DNA of 64,000 nucleotides from Propionibacteriales bacterium (GCA_026392415.1 JAPLCC010000047.1:62001-126000); one strand, 5' to 3'. Positions 44,750 to 54,287 are shown, counted from the first letter of the stretch. The notes: a model not told the origin generated them from the sequence alone. Made by a program: numbers and translations.

Positions 44750-46234
44750 ATGACAAACCATGCAGAAGACTTCTCCCTCGATTCGGCGCTGCGCGCCACC
44801 GAGGGCTGGGACGACCCCGACAACGACACGTTCGAGTCCGGGTACGCGCCTGCCGCCGCCGATGAGCCCACCACGGGCGACATGGACCTTGCCGCGCGCC
44901 ACGAACTGCGCCGCGTCGCGGGACTGCGCACCGAGCTCGAGGACATCTCCGAGGTCGAGTACCGCCAGCTCCGGCTCGAGCGCGTCGTGCTCGTCGGCGT
45001 GTGGACCGAGGGCACTGTCCAGGACCACGAGAACGCCATGGCCGAGCTCGCGCTGCTCGCTGAGACCGCGGGTTCCGAGGTGCTCGACGCGATCTACCAG
45101 CGCCGCCAGACGCCCGACCCGGCGACGTACATCGGCCGCGGCAAGGTCGAGGGCCTCGCCGAGATCGTGCAGGCCAGCGGCGCCGACACCGTGATCTGCG
45201 ACGGCGAGCTCGCGCCTTCGCAGCTGCGCAACCTGGAGGACCGGGTCAAGGTCAAGGTCGTCGACCGGACCGCACTGATCCTCGACATCTTCGCCCAGCA
45301 CGCGAAGTCGCGTGAGGGTCAGGCCCAGGTCGAGCTCGCCCAGCTCAGCTACATGAAGCAGCGCCTTCGTGGTTGGGGTGGCAACCTCTCCCGCCAGGCA
45401 GGTGGCCGCGTCGGTGCCGACGGCGGCGGTATCGGTGGCCGTGGTCCCGGTGAGACGAAGATCGAGACCGACCGGCGTCGGATCAACGACAAGATCGCCA
45501 AGCTGCGCCGCGAGCTGAAGGTCATGAAGGGTACGCGCGACACCAAGCGCCAGGAGCGCCGTCGCAACGCGATCCCGTCCGTCGCGATCGCTGGCTACAC
45601 CAACGCCGGCAAGTCCTCGATCCTCAACCGGCTGACCGGGGCCGGGGTGCTCGTCGAGGACTCCCTCTTCGCGACCCTGGATCCCACGACGCGTCGTACG
45701 ACGACCGGCGACGGTCGGGTCTACACGATGAGCGACACGGTCGGCTTCGTCCGCCACCTCCCGCACCAGCTCGTCGAGGCGTTCCGCTCGACCCTGGAGG
45801 AGGTCGCCGACTCGGACCTCATCGTCCACGTCGTCGACGGCTCGCACCCCGACCCCGAGGGCCAGCTGACCGCGGTGCGCGCAGTGCTGGCCGACATCGA
45901 TGCCGGTGACGTCCCCGAGCTGGTCGTCATCAACAAGATCGATGCCGCGGACCCGCTGGTCATCGACCGCCTGCTGCGTCGCGAGCCGCACTCGGTGGCC
46001 GTCTCGGCCCGCACGGGCGAGGGGATTGCCGAGGCGCTCGCGCGCATCGAGGCCGACCTCCCGCGTCCGCAGGTCGAGTTCTCCGCGCTCGTGCCCTACG
46101 CCCGCGGCGACCTGATCGACCGGATCCACCGCGACGGCGAGATCGCCAGCATCGAACACACCGCTGACGGCAGCCACGTGACCGGCCGGGCGTCCGAGGC
46201 GCTGGCCGGCGAGCTTGCCGACTACGCCGTCTGA
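44750..46234 (+). CDS. hflX: Ribosome-splitting GTPase HflX
   Basis: A 494-residue GTPase. The N-terminal HflX domain (RLERVVLVGVWTEG, PATYIGRGKVEGLAEIV) and the glycine-rich linker (GRVGADGGGIGGRGPGETKIETDRRR) precede the G domain: G1 GYTNAGKSS from residue 282, G3 DTVGF, G4 NKID. It rescues stalled 70S ribosomes under stress. The ATG at 44750 gives an acidic N-terminal extension; no clear ribosome-binding site. miaA-dapF-hflX is a conserved order. Confidence 0.95.
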   Translation: MTNHAEDFSLDSALRATEGWDDPDNDTFESGYAPAAADEPTTGDMDLAARHELRRVAGLRTELEDISEVEYRQLRLERVVLVGVWTEGTVQDHENAMAELALLAETAGSEVLDAIYQRRQTPDPATYIGRGKVEGLAEIVQASGADTVICDGELAPSQLRNLEDRVKVKVVDRTALILDIFAQHAKSREGQAQVELAQLSYMKQRLRGWGGNLSRQAGGRVGADGGGIGGRGPGETKIETDRRRINDKIAKLRRELKVMKGTRDTKRQERRRNAIPSVAIAGYTNAGKSSILNRLTGAGVLVEDSLFATLDPTTRRTTTGDGRVYTMSDTVGFVRHLPHQLVEAFRSTLEEVADSDLIVHVVDGSHPDPEGQLTAVRAVLADIDAGDVPELVVINKIDAADPLVIDRLLRREPHSVAVSARTGEGIAEALARIEADLPRPQVEFSALVPYARGDLIDRIHRDGEIASIEHTADGSHVTGRASEALAGELADYAV

Positions 46235-46266
46235 CTTCTTTACTTTCGCGAACAGGAGCCGTCCCG

Positions 46267-46962
46267 GTGACGGATGATCCGGGGGTGCGTTTCACCCGTC
46301 CCCGCCTGCTGCTGGCGCTGCTCGCACTTCTGCTCACCGCAGCGGTGAGTACGACGTTCCTGGCGCGTGCGGGAGCCGGTCCTGACCGGTGCGGTACGAC
46401 GAGTGCCCGAGCCGAGAAGAGGGCGGCTCTGGTGACGGGGTCGGGTGCAGAGGTCCTCGTGATCGGCGACTCCTACTCCGTCGGGGCGGGCGTCCGGGGC
46501 CGCGACTCGTGGCCGGTGCGGCTGCCGGGCCGGATCGCCGTCGACGGCTTCTCCGGCAGCGGCTACTCGGTGGGGGCCAGCGGATGCGGTGACGTCTCCT
46601 TCGCCAGCCGTGCCGCGCGCTCGCTGCGCCCCACGACCGACCTGGTCGTCGTGGAGGGCGGGCTGAACGACTTCGACCAGCCCCTCGCCGACATCGAGGC
46701 CGGCTTCGCTCGACTGATGGAAACGCTCGGCAACACCCCCGTCCTGGTCGTGGGACCGCCGCCCGCCCCCGACCGGCCGTTCTCGTCGGTCGCGGCTGTC
46801 GATGCGACCCTGGCGCGCCTCGCCGCGGCCAACGGGACGCCGTACCTCTCGATGCTGGGGGTCGAGCTCACCTACCTCGACGACGACCTGCACCCCGACC
46901 CACCCGGGCACCGCGTCTTCGGCGACCTCGTGGCGAACCGGATCCGGGAACTGCTGGCCTGA
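46267..46962 (+). CDS. SGNH/GDSL hydrolase, exported
   Basis: A 231-residue esterase-type hydrolase. The N-terminal segment LLLALLALLLTAAVSTTFLA is a signal peptide or anchor. Block I is GDSYS with S69, block III GGLND with N134, and block V D206-x-x-H209. It likely deacylates a cell-surface or secreted ester. GTG start, 33 bases after hflX. Confidence 0.88.
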   Translation: MTDDPGVRFTRPRLLLALLALLLTAAVSTTFLARAGAGPDRCGTTSARAEKRAALVTGSGAEVLVIGDSYSVGAGVRGRDSWPVRLPGRIAVDGFSGSGYSVGASGCGDVSFASRAARSLRPTTDLVVVEGGLNDFDQPLADIEAGFARLMETLGNTPVLVVGPPPAPDRPFSSVAAVDATLARLAAANGTPYLSMLGVELTYLDDDLHPDPPGHRVFGDLVANRIRELLA

Positions 46963-46966
46963 CCTC

Positions 46967-47857
46967 TCAGAGGTGGCAGGCGCCGCTCTCGATCAGTTCC
47001 GCGGCGCGTTCGTGGGCCAGGGCGATGACGCGCTGCGCCAGGGGTGAGGTCGTGCCCCGGGTGAGCGCGTAGATCTTGCGGGGCACCAGTCCGGGCTGCA
47101 GCGGGTGCAGCACGAGGTCGTCGTCGGAGGTCGGCTGCGTGATGGCGAGCAACGGCATGATGGCGCAGCCGAGCCCGCCGCGGACCACGGACACGACCGC
47201 CTGGTTGTCCGCCGTACGGAAGACGAAGCGTGGAGCGACGCCGGCTCGCGTCAGCTGCTCCTCGACCCGGCCCTGGTCGCAGATCGGGGGAAGCGCGACC
47301 ATCGGTACGCCGTCGAGGCGTCGCAGTCGGACCGGTCCGTCCGGGAAGTCTCCGCGTCGCGCCACGAGGACGTACTGGTCCTGCAGGACCAGGGTGCTGT
47401 CGACGTCATCACCGCCCGGGGAGTCGAAGAACAGGACATCGAGTTCGCCGGGTTCGGGGAGGTCGTCCTCGTCCTCGACGAGCCGGATGTCGCAGTTCGG
47501 CTGCTCGGCTCGCAACTGGTGGACGACCGCGGGCAGCAGCACGTTCGTCACGGTCTGGAAGGTGCCGATGTCGACGCGGCCGCCTCCGTCGTGGAACCGG
47601 GCCACCTCCTGTTCGAGCGCCCCGGACCGGTCCAGGACAGCCCGGGCGCCGTTGAGTACGACGCGCCCGAGTGGGGTCAGCCGGACCGGCCTCGGTCCGC
47701 CGGGCCGGTCGAAGACGGTTCCGCCGACCGCGCGCTCCAGGCCGGCGATCTGCTGGCTCAAGGTCGACTGGGTATAGCCCAGCCGGGCCGCCGCACGAGC
47801 GAAGGTGCCCTCGTTGGCCACGGCGTCGAGCGCCTGGAGGTGCCGGATCTCATACAT
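46967..47857 (-). CDS. LysR-family transcriptional regulator
   Basis: A 296-residue regulator with the N-terminal helix-turn-helix (GTFARAAARLGYTQSTLSQQIAGLERAVGGTVFDR) and a C-terminal effector domain. The chosen ATG 47857 gives MYEIRHLQALDAV, the usual start; upstream ATG 47866 and GTG 47875 are possible. It diverges from the alpha/beta hydrolase gene and an inverted repeat lies in their gap, so that gene is its likely target. Confidence 0.92.
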   Translation of the reverse strand: MYEIRHLQALDAVANEGTFARAAARLGYTQSTLSQQIAGLERAVGGTVFDRPGGPRPVRLTPLGRVVLNGARAVLDRSGALEQEVARFHDGGGRVDIGTFQTVTNVLLPAVVHQLRAEQPNCDIRLVEDEDDLPEPGELDVLFFDSPGGDDVDSTLVLQDQYVLVARRGDFPDGPVRLRRLDGVPMVALPPICDQGRVEEQLTRAGVAPRFVFRTADNQAVVSVVRGGLGCAIMPLLAITQPTSDDDLVLHPLQPGLVPRKIYALTRGTTSPLAQRVIALAHERAAELIESGACHL

Positions 47858-47888
47858 GGCGTCCATCGTAAACACCGATGCTCTTGAT

Positions 47889-47907
47889 CGAAAGCAATCG
47901 CTTTTCG
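47889..47907. promoter_or_regulatory. Inverted repeat between lysR and hydrolase
   Basis: CGAAAGC-AATC-GCTTTTCG, an imperfect palindrome in the short divergent gap; candidate LysR-family binding site. Confidence 0.45.
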
Positions 47908-47937
47908 GAAAGTTCGCTCCGGCCTAACGTTGAGTCC

Positions 47938-48753
47938 ATGAACCCCGAGACCAGCTACGACGTGAACGGCGTGACGATCTGCGCGCAGACCTTCGGTTCA
48001 CTGGCCGACCCGGCCGTGCTCCTCATCCACGGCGCCTGCGCGTCCCAGGTCTGGTGGGAGACCGACCTGTGCGAGCGGCTGGCCGCTGCCGGCCGCTTCG
48101 TGGTCCGCTACGACCAGCGCGACACCGGACGGTCCACCGCCTTCCCGGTCGGTCGGCCCGGGTACGCGATGAGCGACCTGGCCGCTGACGCGGTGGGACT
48201 GCTGGACGCCCTCGACATCGAGAGCGCCCACGTCGTGGGTCGGTCCATGTCGGGAGGGGTGGCGCTCTTCCTCGGCCTCGACCACCCGGAGCGGACCCGT
48301 TCGGTCACCCTGGTCACGACCACCAACGGCGAGCTGCCGATGGGCTTCCTCGACGTGCCCCCCGATCCGGACCCGACCGACGCGGCGGCCGTCGTGGAGT
48401 ACCTGGTCGCCGCCTTGCGTGCGTACGCCGGCGCGTCGCCGTTGTTCGACGAGGCGGCCGTGCGGAAGCTCGCCGCCGTCGACATCGCCCGGACCCGCGA
48501 CGTGGCAGCGACTCTCGGTAACCACTACGCGATGGACTTCGACGGCCCGAGGAACGGCGGCTTCGCCGACCTCCGCAAACCCACCGTCGTGGTGCACGGT
48601 GAGCTCGACCCGATCTTTCCGCTGGCTCACGGCGAGGCGTTGCGGGACGCGATCCCCGGCGCGGAACTGGTGGTGCTGCCGGGCGCCGGACACGACGTCC
48701 CTGCCGGCGTCTGGGACCTGTTCATTGATGCCGTCATGCGGGTGTCGTCGTGA
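47938..48753 (+). CDS. Alpha/beta hydrolase (serine type)
   Basis: A 271-residue hydrolase. HGACASQVWWE is the oxyanion region, the nucleophile is S103 in GRSMSGG, the acid lies in HGELDPIFP and the His in LPGAGHDVP. Start ATG 47938. It overlaps the LLM flavin enzyme gene by 4 bases, so the two probably act together. Controlled, by position, by the divergent LysR gene. Confidence 0.88.
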   Translation: MNPETSYDVNGVTICAQTFGSLADPAVLLIHGACASQVWWETDLCERLAAAGRFVVRYDQRDTGRSTAFPVGRPGYAMSDLAADAVGLLDALDIESAHVVGRSMSGGVALFLGLDHPERTRSVTLVTTTNGELPMGFLDVPPDPDPTDAAAVVEYLVAALRAYAGASPLFDEAAVRKLAAVDIARTRDVAATLGNHYAMDFDGPRNGGFADLRKPTVVVHGELDPIFPLAHGEALRDAIPGAELVVLPGAGHDVPAGVWDLFIDAVMRVSS

Positions 48754-49574
48754 AGTCGGCGATCTGGCTGCCCCTGTTCGACGAGCTCGCGGACCCGCGG
48801 CTGGCGGCGGGTCTGGCGGCCGAGGCCGAGGCAGCGGGTTGGGACGGGTTCTTCGTGTGGGACCACGTCCGCTGGCGTGAGCCGGTGCAGGCTGTCGCAG
48901 ATCCCTGGGTGACGCTGGCCGCGGTCGCGGCCGCCACGTCGACGATCCGGCTCGGCCCGATGGTGACCGCGCTGCCCCGCCGCCGTCCACAGGTCGTGGC
49001 ACGCCAGACTGCGACGCTCGACCAGCTCAGCGGCGGGCGACTGGTGCTCGGTGCGGGCTTGGGCAGCGACCGGTTCGGTGGGGAGTACTCACGTTTCGGT
49101 GACGAGGTCGACGACCGGGCCCGTGCCGCGATGCTCGATGAGTCGCTGGCGATCCTGCGCCAGGCCTGGACGGGCGAACCGGTCCAGCACCACGGCGTGC
49201 ACTTCACGGTGGACGACGTGCGGTTCCTGCCGCGTCCGGTCCAGCCGGCCGTGCCGTTGTGGATCGCCGGCTTCCCGGGCAAGGTGCGCCCGCTCCACCG
49301 GGCCGCGCGCCACGACGGCTTCGTCCCGGTGAACCTCGAGCACCCCGACCAACTGGCCGAGGCTGTCGCGAAGATCGCCGACCTGCGCGTGGGAGATCCC
49401 GCATCGGCGTACGACGTGGCGGTGACGCTGCCCGCCGACGCGGACCTGTCTGCCTTCCGCGCCGCCGGCGCCACCTGGTGGCTCACCGACTTCGATCCGC
49501 ACGCGGTCACGGTGGCCGAGGTGCGGGCAGTGATCCGTGCCGGCACGTATCCATCGGCCAAGCTCGTCGAGTAG
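48750..49574 (+). CDS. LLM-class flavin/F420-dependent oxidoreductase
   Basis: A 274-residue luciferase-like TIM-barrel oxidoreductase (LAAEAEAAGWDGFFVWDHV, LDQLSGGRLVLGAGLGSD). F420 or FMN is the expected cofactor. GTG start overlaps the hydrolase. Its stop codon TAG is inside a palindromic repeat (GTC GAG TAG), so the natural C-terminus was probably trimmed or extended when the repeat arrived. Confidence 0.9.
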   Translation: MKSAIWLPLFDELADPRLAAGLAAEAEAAGWDGFFVWDHVRWREPVQAVADPWVTLAAVAAATSTIRLGPMVTALPRRRPQVVARQTATLDQLSGGRLVLGAGLGSDRFGGEYSRFGDEVDDRARAAMLDESLAILRQAWTGEPVQHHGVHFTVDDVRFLPRPVQPAVPLWIAGFPGKVRPLHRAARHDGFVPVNLEHPDQLAEAVAKIADLRVGDPASAYDVAVTLPADADLSAFRAAGATWWLTDFDPHAVTVAEVRAVIRAGTYPSAKLVE

Positions 49575-49634
49575 GCGCGAGGTCGTGCGGCCAAGTTCGT
49601 CGAGTAGCCGCGAGGAACGAGCGGCGTATCGAGA
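49564..49634. repeat. Two tandem palindromic repeat copies (one partial)
   Basis: Partial copy 49564-49590 (TCGTCGAGTAGGCGCGAGG...) followed by a full copy 49600-49634: TCGAGTA, inner stem GCCGC/GCGGC, centre GAGGAACGA, GTATCGAGA. The first copy contains the stop of the LLM gene; the pair fills the gap before the helicase gene. Confidence 0.85.
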
Positions 49635-49686
49635 CGCCTGTGGAGGGGCGTCCTGGATCGTCGGCACCACCATCTAGGGTTCTCCG

Positions 49687-51711
49687 GTGAGCTCCGATCC
49701 CGCGCCTGAGGCGAACCCCGTCCGCGAGCTGCTCGCAACGGCGGTCGCGGCCCTCGGTGGCCAGGAGCGCGACGGGCAGGTCGTGATGGCCGAAGCTGTC
49801 GCAGGAGCGTTCGCCGACCGGGAACACCTGCTGGTCCAGGCCGGCACCGGCACGGGCAAGTCGCTCGGCTACCTCGTGCCGGCGCTGCTCCACGACAAGC
49901 GGGTCGTGATCGCCACGGCCACGCTCGCCCTTCAGCACCAGCTGGTCGAGCGCGACCTGCCGCGCCTGATGAAGGCCGTCGGCACGACGCCCGGCCTCGA
50001 CACGACGTACGCCGTGCTCAAGGGCCGGTCCAACTACGCCTGCCTGCACCGCATCCGCGAGGGTGCGCCCGACGAGCAGGGTGAGCTGATCCAGGTCCCC
50101 GAGGGTTCGATGGGTGCAAAGGTCCTCGAGCTTCGCAAGTGGGCCGAGAAGGCGTCGAAGGACAAGGACACCGGCGAGCGCGACGAAGCCCCGCGGCACA
50201 CCGACAAGGAGTGGCGCCAGGTCAGCGTCTCGGCGCGCGAGTGCCTGAGCGCGAGCAAGTGCGCCTACGGCGAGGAGTGCTTCGCCGAGCGGGCCAAGGA
50301 GAAGGCGCAGCGCTCGCACCTGATCATCACCAACCACTCCCTGCTCGCGATCGATGCGATCGAGGGCATCGCGATGATCCCCGACTACGACGCCGTCGTG
50401 ATCGATGAGGCCCACGAGCTCGCCGCCCGGGTGACGCAGGCGGCGACCGACGAGCTGTGGGCGGCCGAGATCGACCGGGCCGCGCGCCGCAGCGTCCGCC
50501 ACGTCGAGGGCAACGAGGCCGACGACCTGTCCGATGCCGCCGACGCCCTGCGCGCCGCGGTGGCCGACGCCAGCCCGGGCCGCTTCGAGCGGGTGCCCGA
50601 GGAGCTGGCCGACGCCCTTGCGCTGGTCCGGGACGCTGCCCGCGCCTGCGTTTCCGCGTTCCCCAAGGCCGACTCCGGCAGCGAGCCCGACCCGGCGTTC
50701 ACCCAGGCCAAGGGCATGGTCCAGGAGGTCTTCGCGACCGCCGAGCGGATGGCTGCAGGCTCCGAGGCCGACGTGCTCTGGCGCACCGAGGGCACCGACC
50801 GGATCCCGCCGACCCTGTGCGTGGCCCCCCTCCAGGTCTGGGGTCCGATGCGCGACAAGCTGCTCGCAGACAACACGGTCGTGCTCACCTCGGCCACCCT
50901 GATGCTCGGCGGCGACTTCGACTCAGTGGCCACCTCGGTCGGCCTCAAGCCGAGCGAACGCTCCGACCCCTTGAGGTCATCGAGTAGTTCGCGAGGCACG
51001 AGCGAACGTATCGAGATGCCCCAGGACGCCCAGCCCTGGCGCGGCCTCGACGTCGGCAGCCCGTTCGACTACCCCCGCCAGGGCATCCTCTACGTCGCCC
51101 GCCACCTGCCCGCGCCCGGCCGCGACGGACTGGGTCAGGCGCAGCTCGACGAGATCACCGAGCTGGTCGACGCCGCTGAGGGCCGCACCCTGGGCCTGTT
51201 CTCCAGCCGTCGGGCTGCTGAAGCGGCGGCCGAACACGTCCGCACGGCGCTGCCACACCTCACCACCCTGGCGCAGGGCGAGGCGCAGTTGCCCGAGCTG
51301 GCCCGCCAGTTCGTCGAGGACCCGCACACCTGCCTGTTCGGCACCCTCGGTCTGTGGCAGGGGCTCGACGTCCCCGGCGACACCTGCCAGCTGGTCATCA
51401 TCGACCGGATCCCGTTCCCGCGCCCCGACGACCCGTTGATGAGCGCCCGGGCGAAGGCGGCCGACAAGGCAGGTGGCAATGGCTTCATGCAGGTCTCCGC
51501 GACCCACGCGGCGCTGTTGCTGGCGCAGGGTTCGGGTCGCCTGATCCGTACGACGACCGACCGGGGCGTGGTCGCCGTCCTCGATCCACGGCTGGTGACG
51601 GCCCGCTACGGCTCGTTCCTCAAGGCGAGCCTGCCGCCGATGTGGACGACGACCGACCCGGCGATCGTCCGCAAGGCGCTCGCGCGCCTCAACAGCACCA
51701 GCAAGGGCTAG
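49687..51711 (+). CDS. dinG: DinG/XPD-type ATP-dependent DNA helicase
   Basis: A 674-residue superfamily 2 helicase. Walker A is QAGTGTGKSLGY (K58) and the DEAH box is at 240-243. Four cysteines at 119, 186, 192 and 198 are placed as in the XPD/DinG iron-sulfur cluster. C-terminal motif VI is in ALLLAQGSGRLIRTTTDRG. It unwinds 5'-3' and resolves R-loops or G-quadruplexes. GTG start without a clear ribosome-binding site. Residues about 431-444 (SSSSSRGTSERIEM) are coded by an in-frame palindromic repeat. Confidence 0.92.
   Translation: MSSDPAPEANPVRELLATAVAALGGQERDGQVVMAEAVAGAFADREHLLVQAGTGTGKSLGYLVPALLHDKRVVIATATLALQHQLVERDLPRLMKAVGTTPGLDTTYAVLKGRSNYACLHRIREGAPDEQGELIQVPEGSMGAKVLELRKWAEKASKDKDTGERDEAPRHTDKEWRQVSVSARECLSASKCAYGEECFAERAKEKAQRSHLIITNHSLLAIDAIEGIAMIPDYDAVVIDEAHELAARVTQAATDELWAAEIDRAARRSVRHVEGNEADDLSDAADALRAAVADASPGRFERVPEELADALALVRDAARACVSAFPKADSGSEPDPAFTQAKGMVQEVFATAERMAAGSEADVLWRTEGTDRIPPTLCVAPLQVWGPMRDKLLADNTVVLTSATLMLGGDFDSVATSVGLKPSERSDPLRSSSSSRGTSERIEMPQDAQPWRGLDVGSPFDYPRQGILYVARHLPAPGRDGLGQAQLDEITELVDAAEGRTLGLFSSRRAAEAAAEHVRTALPHLTTLAQGEAQLPELARQFVEDPHTCLFGTLGLWQGLDVPGDTCQLVIIDRIPFPRPDDPLMSARAKAADKAGGNGFMQVSATHAALLLAQGSGRLIRTTTDRGVVAVLDPRLVTARYGSFLKASLPPMWTTTDPAIVRKALARLNSTSKG
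50978..51018. repeat. Palindromic repeat copy inside helicase gene
   Basis: CATCGAGTA, inner stem GTTCGC/GCGAAC, centre GAGGCACGA, GTATCGAGATG. Read in frame as SSSSSRGTSERIEM. Confidence 0.85.
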
Positions 51712-53309
51712 TGGATCGCCCGCACGTTGAGGACCTGCGACTGGTTGTCGTCGATCGAGAACCCGTCGCAGGTGGCGGTGTCGCCCTGGCCGGTCCCGCA
51801 GGTGTAGCGCGGGCTGGCGTTGACCACCGAGACCTCGATGTAGTCGACGCGCGAACCGAAGGGCACGGTGACGAAGTTGTCGCCGTTGGCGTCGAGACTG
51901 ACCCGCTGCAGGCGTGACGCCTTGCCCGTGGGCTTGATCGTCACGATGGCGACCCCGCCGGCCTCGCGGCTGTTGAGGTTGAGCCAGATCTTGAGGTTCC
52001 ACACCTTCGACATCGCCGACGACGGGTAGTAGCGCAGCGTCTTCGCGGACAGGTGGTTGAGCGCGAAGGTCAACGGCTTCGCGGGGGAGCCGGCGGTCAG
52101 CGTGTAGGGCCCGCGTGGAGCCGCGACCGGATACGCCGACCCCTCTTCGTAGTAGCGCTTCGCCTCGCGGTTGCGGGCGACGAAGCTGGAGTACTCGGTC
52201 GACAGGTAGGTGTCGTAGACGCCCAGCGCGTACCGGATCGCCTCGACGGAGTACATGCCCTGGGCGCCGGAGCCGCTGTGCGCAGCCGCCTCCCACATCC
52301 GGCGCACGATCACCGGGATGCCGGCCACGGTGAAGTCGTACCTCTCGCTGAGGAAGCGGAAGAAGATCCAGGAGCCGTACTGGGAGAGGCCGGCGTCGGA
52401 GTAGGTGTCGAGCGGCCGGTGGGGAGTGCCCATCGGTCCGTACCGCAGGTAGAAGCGGTTGTCGTTGACGTTGTCGTAGACCTCGTCCTCGACCCAGGTC
52501 GCCGTCGACTCCATGAACCAGCGGTCCTCGAGCACGTCGTAGGCGAACTGCACGGCGTGGAAGAACTCGTGTGCGGCCGTCACCTGGAGGAACTCGGTGG
52601 GGGTGTTGGTCGAGCCGTACTCGCTGGCGGCGAAGTTGTTGTCGAGCACGCAGTACGCCGACGCCGGGGCGTGCGTGGTGATGTCCTCGTCGGGGCTGCA
52701 GTAGCCGAACGCACCGACGTCGCTCAGGTCGGCGAGGTAGACGTCGACCTTCCAGTTGCCACCGGCACCGCCGTCGTTGATCGGCACGCGGTAGCCGGCG
52801 GACTTGTAGCGCTCGGCCACGGCGTTCACGACGTTCAGGGCCTTGGTGGCGTAGGCGTCGCTGGACTTGTCGGCGGTGTTGCGCACCCAGTGCACGCACA
52901 CGCGGGTACCGCACTTGCGCGCCTCTGAGGCACTGGGGCTCCAGCAGGCGTAGGGGTCACAGCCGCCATCGGAGCCATCGGGGCGCGACAGCAACCGCGC
53001 GGCGTCGTCCTGCCTGCTGGTGGGCAGGTCGGCCTGGGTCGCGGCCAGGTCGCGCAGGGCCAGCGTCAGACTCCGGCCTTCTGCGAGGTCAACGACCGGA
53101 GCCGTCGGCTCGAGAAGTTCTTCGACCGTCTCGAGGGCCTGCTCGGCCACTTCCTGCGGCGTCTCGCTGACTGCTGCAGCGGGGTCGGTGGGGGCGGCCG
53201 GGTCGCTCGGATCGGCCTGCGCGGCCGGGCCGAGCAACGGCACAAGGAGCAGGGTGGCGAGCAAGGCGAAAAGCAGCCCCGAGAAGGGCAAACGGCTGCG
53301 GCGCGTCAT
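51708..53309 (-). CDS. Secreted zinc metallopeptidase (MXAN_6640-like)
   Basis: A 533-residue exported protein. The signal peptide (LLFALLATLLLVPLLGPAAQA) is followed by a Pro/Ala-rich propeptide-like region and a catalytic domain with H-E-F-F-H (TAAHEFFHAVQFAYD). A downstream Glu helix (WFMESTATWVEDEVYDN) probably supplies the third zinc ligand. A C-terminal beta domain with two cysteines follows. Stop overlaps the helicase stop by four bases (convergent). Confidence 0.83.
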   Translation of the reverse strand: MTRRSRLPFSGLLFALLATLLLVPLLGPAAQADPSDPAAPTDPAAAVSETPQEVAEQALETVEELLEPTAPVVDLAEGRSLTLALRDLAATQADLPTSRQDDAARLLSRPDGSDGGCDPYACWSPSASEARKCGTRVCVHWVRNTADKSSDAYATKALNVVNAVAERYKSAGYRVPINDGGAGGNWKVDVYLADLSDVGAFGYCSPDEDITTHAPASAYCVLDNNFAASEYGSTNTPTEFLQVTAAHEFFHAVQFAYDVLEDRWFMESTATWVEDEVYDNVNDNRFYLRYGPMGTPHRPLDTYSDAGLSQYGSWIFFRFLSERYDFTVAGIPVIVRRMWEAAAHSGSGAQGMYSVEAIRYALGVYDTYLSTEYSSFVARNREAKRYYEEGSAYPVAAPRGPYTLTAGSPAKPLTFALNHLSAKTLRYYPSSAMSKVWNLKIWLNLNSREAGGVAIVTIKPTGKASRLQRVSLDANGDNFVTVPFGSRVDYIEVSVVNASPRYTCGTGQGDTATCDGFSIDDNQSQVLNVRAIH

Positions 53310-53356
53310 GGGGAACTCGGCCTTCGTGGTCGACGAGTGAATCCCACGACCCTACG

Positions 53357-54100
53357 TCAGACGCGGCGAAGAACCGCTGTCACCTTGCCCAGGATCGTGC
53401 CGTTGGTGCCGTCGATCGGCTCGAACGCGGGGTTGTGCGGCAGCAGCCACACCTGCCCGGCCTTGCGCTGGAACGTCTTCACCGTGGCCTCGCCGTCGAT
53501 CATCGCGGCGACGATCTCGCCGTTCTCGGCGGTCGGCTGCTGGCGGATGACGACGTAGTCGCCGTCGCAGATCGCTGCGTCGATCATCGACTCGCCGCTG
53601 ACCTGGAGCAGGAACAGCTGGCCGTCGCCGACGAGCTGGCGGGGAAGCGGGAACACGTCCTCGACGCGCTCCTCGGCGAGGATCGGGCCACCGGCGGCGA
53701 TCCGGCCGACGACCGGCACGTTGCGCGGGGCCGGCGCGGCGTCGTTGATGCCGGTGTCGTCGTAGCCGTCGTGACCGGTCTCCTCGACCGTCGACATGGC
53801 CCGGCGGGCGGCCATCACCTCGGGCAGGAACACCTCGAGGGCCCGCGGTCGGTTGGGGTCGCGCTTGAGGTAGCCCTTCTCCTCCAGGGTCCGCAGCTGG
53901 TGGGCGACGCTGGAGGTGCTGGTCAGGCCGACGGCCTGGCCGATCTCGCGCATGCTCGGCGGGTAGCCGCGCTTCTCGATGCTGTCCTTGATGTGGGCGA
54001 GCACGCGCAGCTGGCGCGGCGTCAGCCCCGTCGAGTCCGGTGGACCGTCGGGCAGCTCGGTGACAGTGCTGCCTGCGTTGGTCTTGGCCTTGTCAGCCAT
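53357..54100 (-). CDS. lexA: SOS repressor LexA
   Basis: A 247-residue repressor. The winged helix-turn-helix is [39 protein letters not shown]. The autocleavage site is A136-G137, with catalytic S171 (SGESM) and K208 (TVKTF). On DNA damage RecA filaments trigger self-cleavage. The linker region before the cleavage site is longer than in E. coli. It diverges from the LysM gene over a region with several SOS boxes. Confidence 0.97.
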   Translation of the reverse strand: MADKAKTNAGSTVTELPDGPPDSTGLTPRQLRVLAHIKDSIEKRGYPPSMREIGQAVGLTSTSSVAHQLRTLEEKGYLKRDPNRPRALEVFLPEVMAARRAMSTVEETGHDGYDDTGINDAAPAPRNVPVVGRIAAGGPILAEERVEDVFPLPRQLVGDGQLFLLQVSGESMIDAAICDGDYVVIRQQPTAENGEIVAAMIDGEATVKTFQRKAGQVWLLPHNPAFEPIDGTNGTILGKVTAVLRRV

Positions 54101-54181
54101 GGATGCCCTCCCGATCGCCTGGTTCGGATGCCCCGAACGGCCCTGAATGACCTTGACGCTAACCGATGCACCACCGGTTCT

Positions 54182-54197
54182 TCAAACATCTGTTCGA
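54182..54197. promoter_or_regulatory. SOS box 1
   Basis: TCAAACATCTGTTCGA, one mismatch from the actinobacterial LexA box TCGAAC-N4-GTTCGA. Confidence 0.75.
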
Positions 54198-54219
54198 ACG
54201 GGCGTGTCGCGACACGCGG

Positions 54220-54235
54220 TCGAACATTTCTTCGA
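54220..54235. promoter_or_regulatory. SOS box 2
   Basis: TCGAACATTTCTTCGA, one mismatch from the consensus TCGAAC-N4-GTTCGA. A perfect 14-bp palindrome CGTGTCGCGACACG lies between boxes 1 and 2 (54203-54216). Confidence 0.75.
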
Positions 54236-54271
54236 ACGGGTGCTGGATTTGTTCGAACACCTGATCTAGTC

Positions 54272-54287
54272 TCGTACACATGTTCGA
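54272..54287. promoter_or_regulatory. SOS box 3
   Basis: TCGTACACATGTTCGA, one mismatch; closest to the LysM gene, about 75 bases upstream of its start. Confidence 0.7.
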
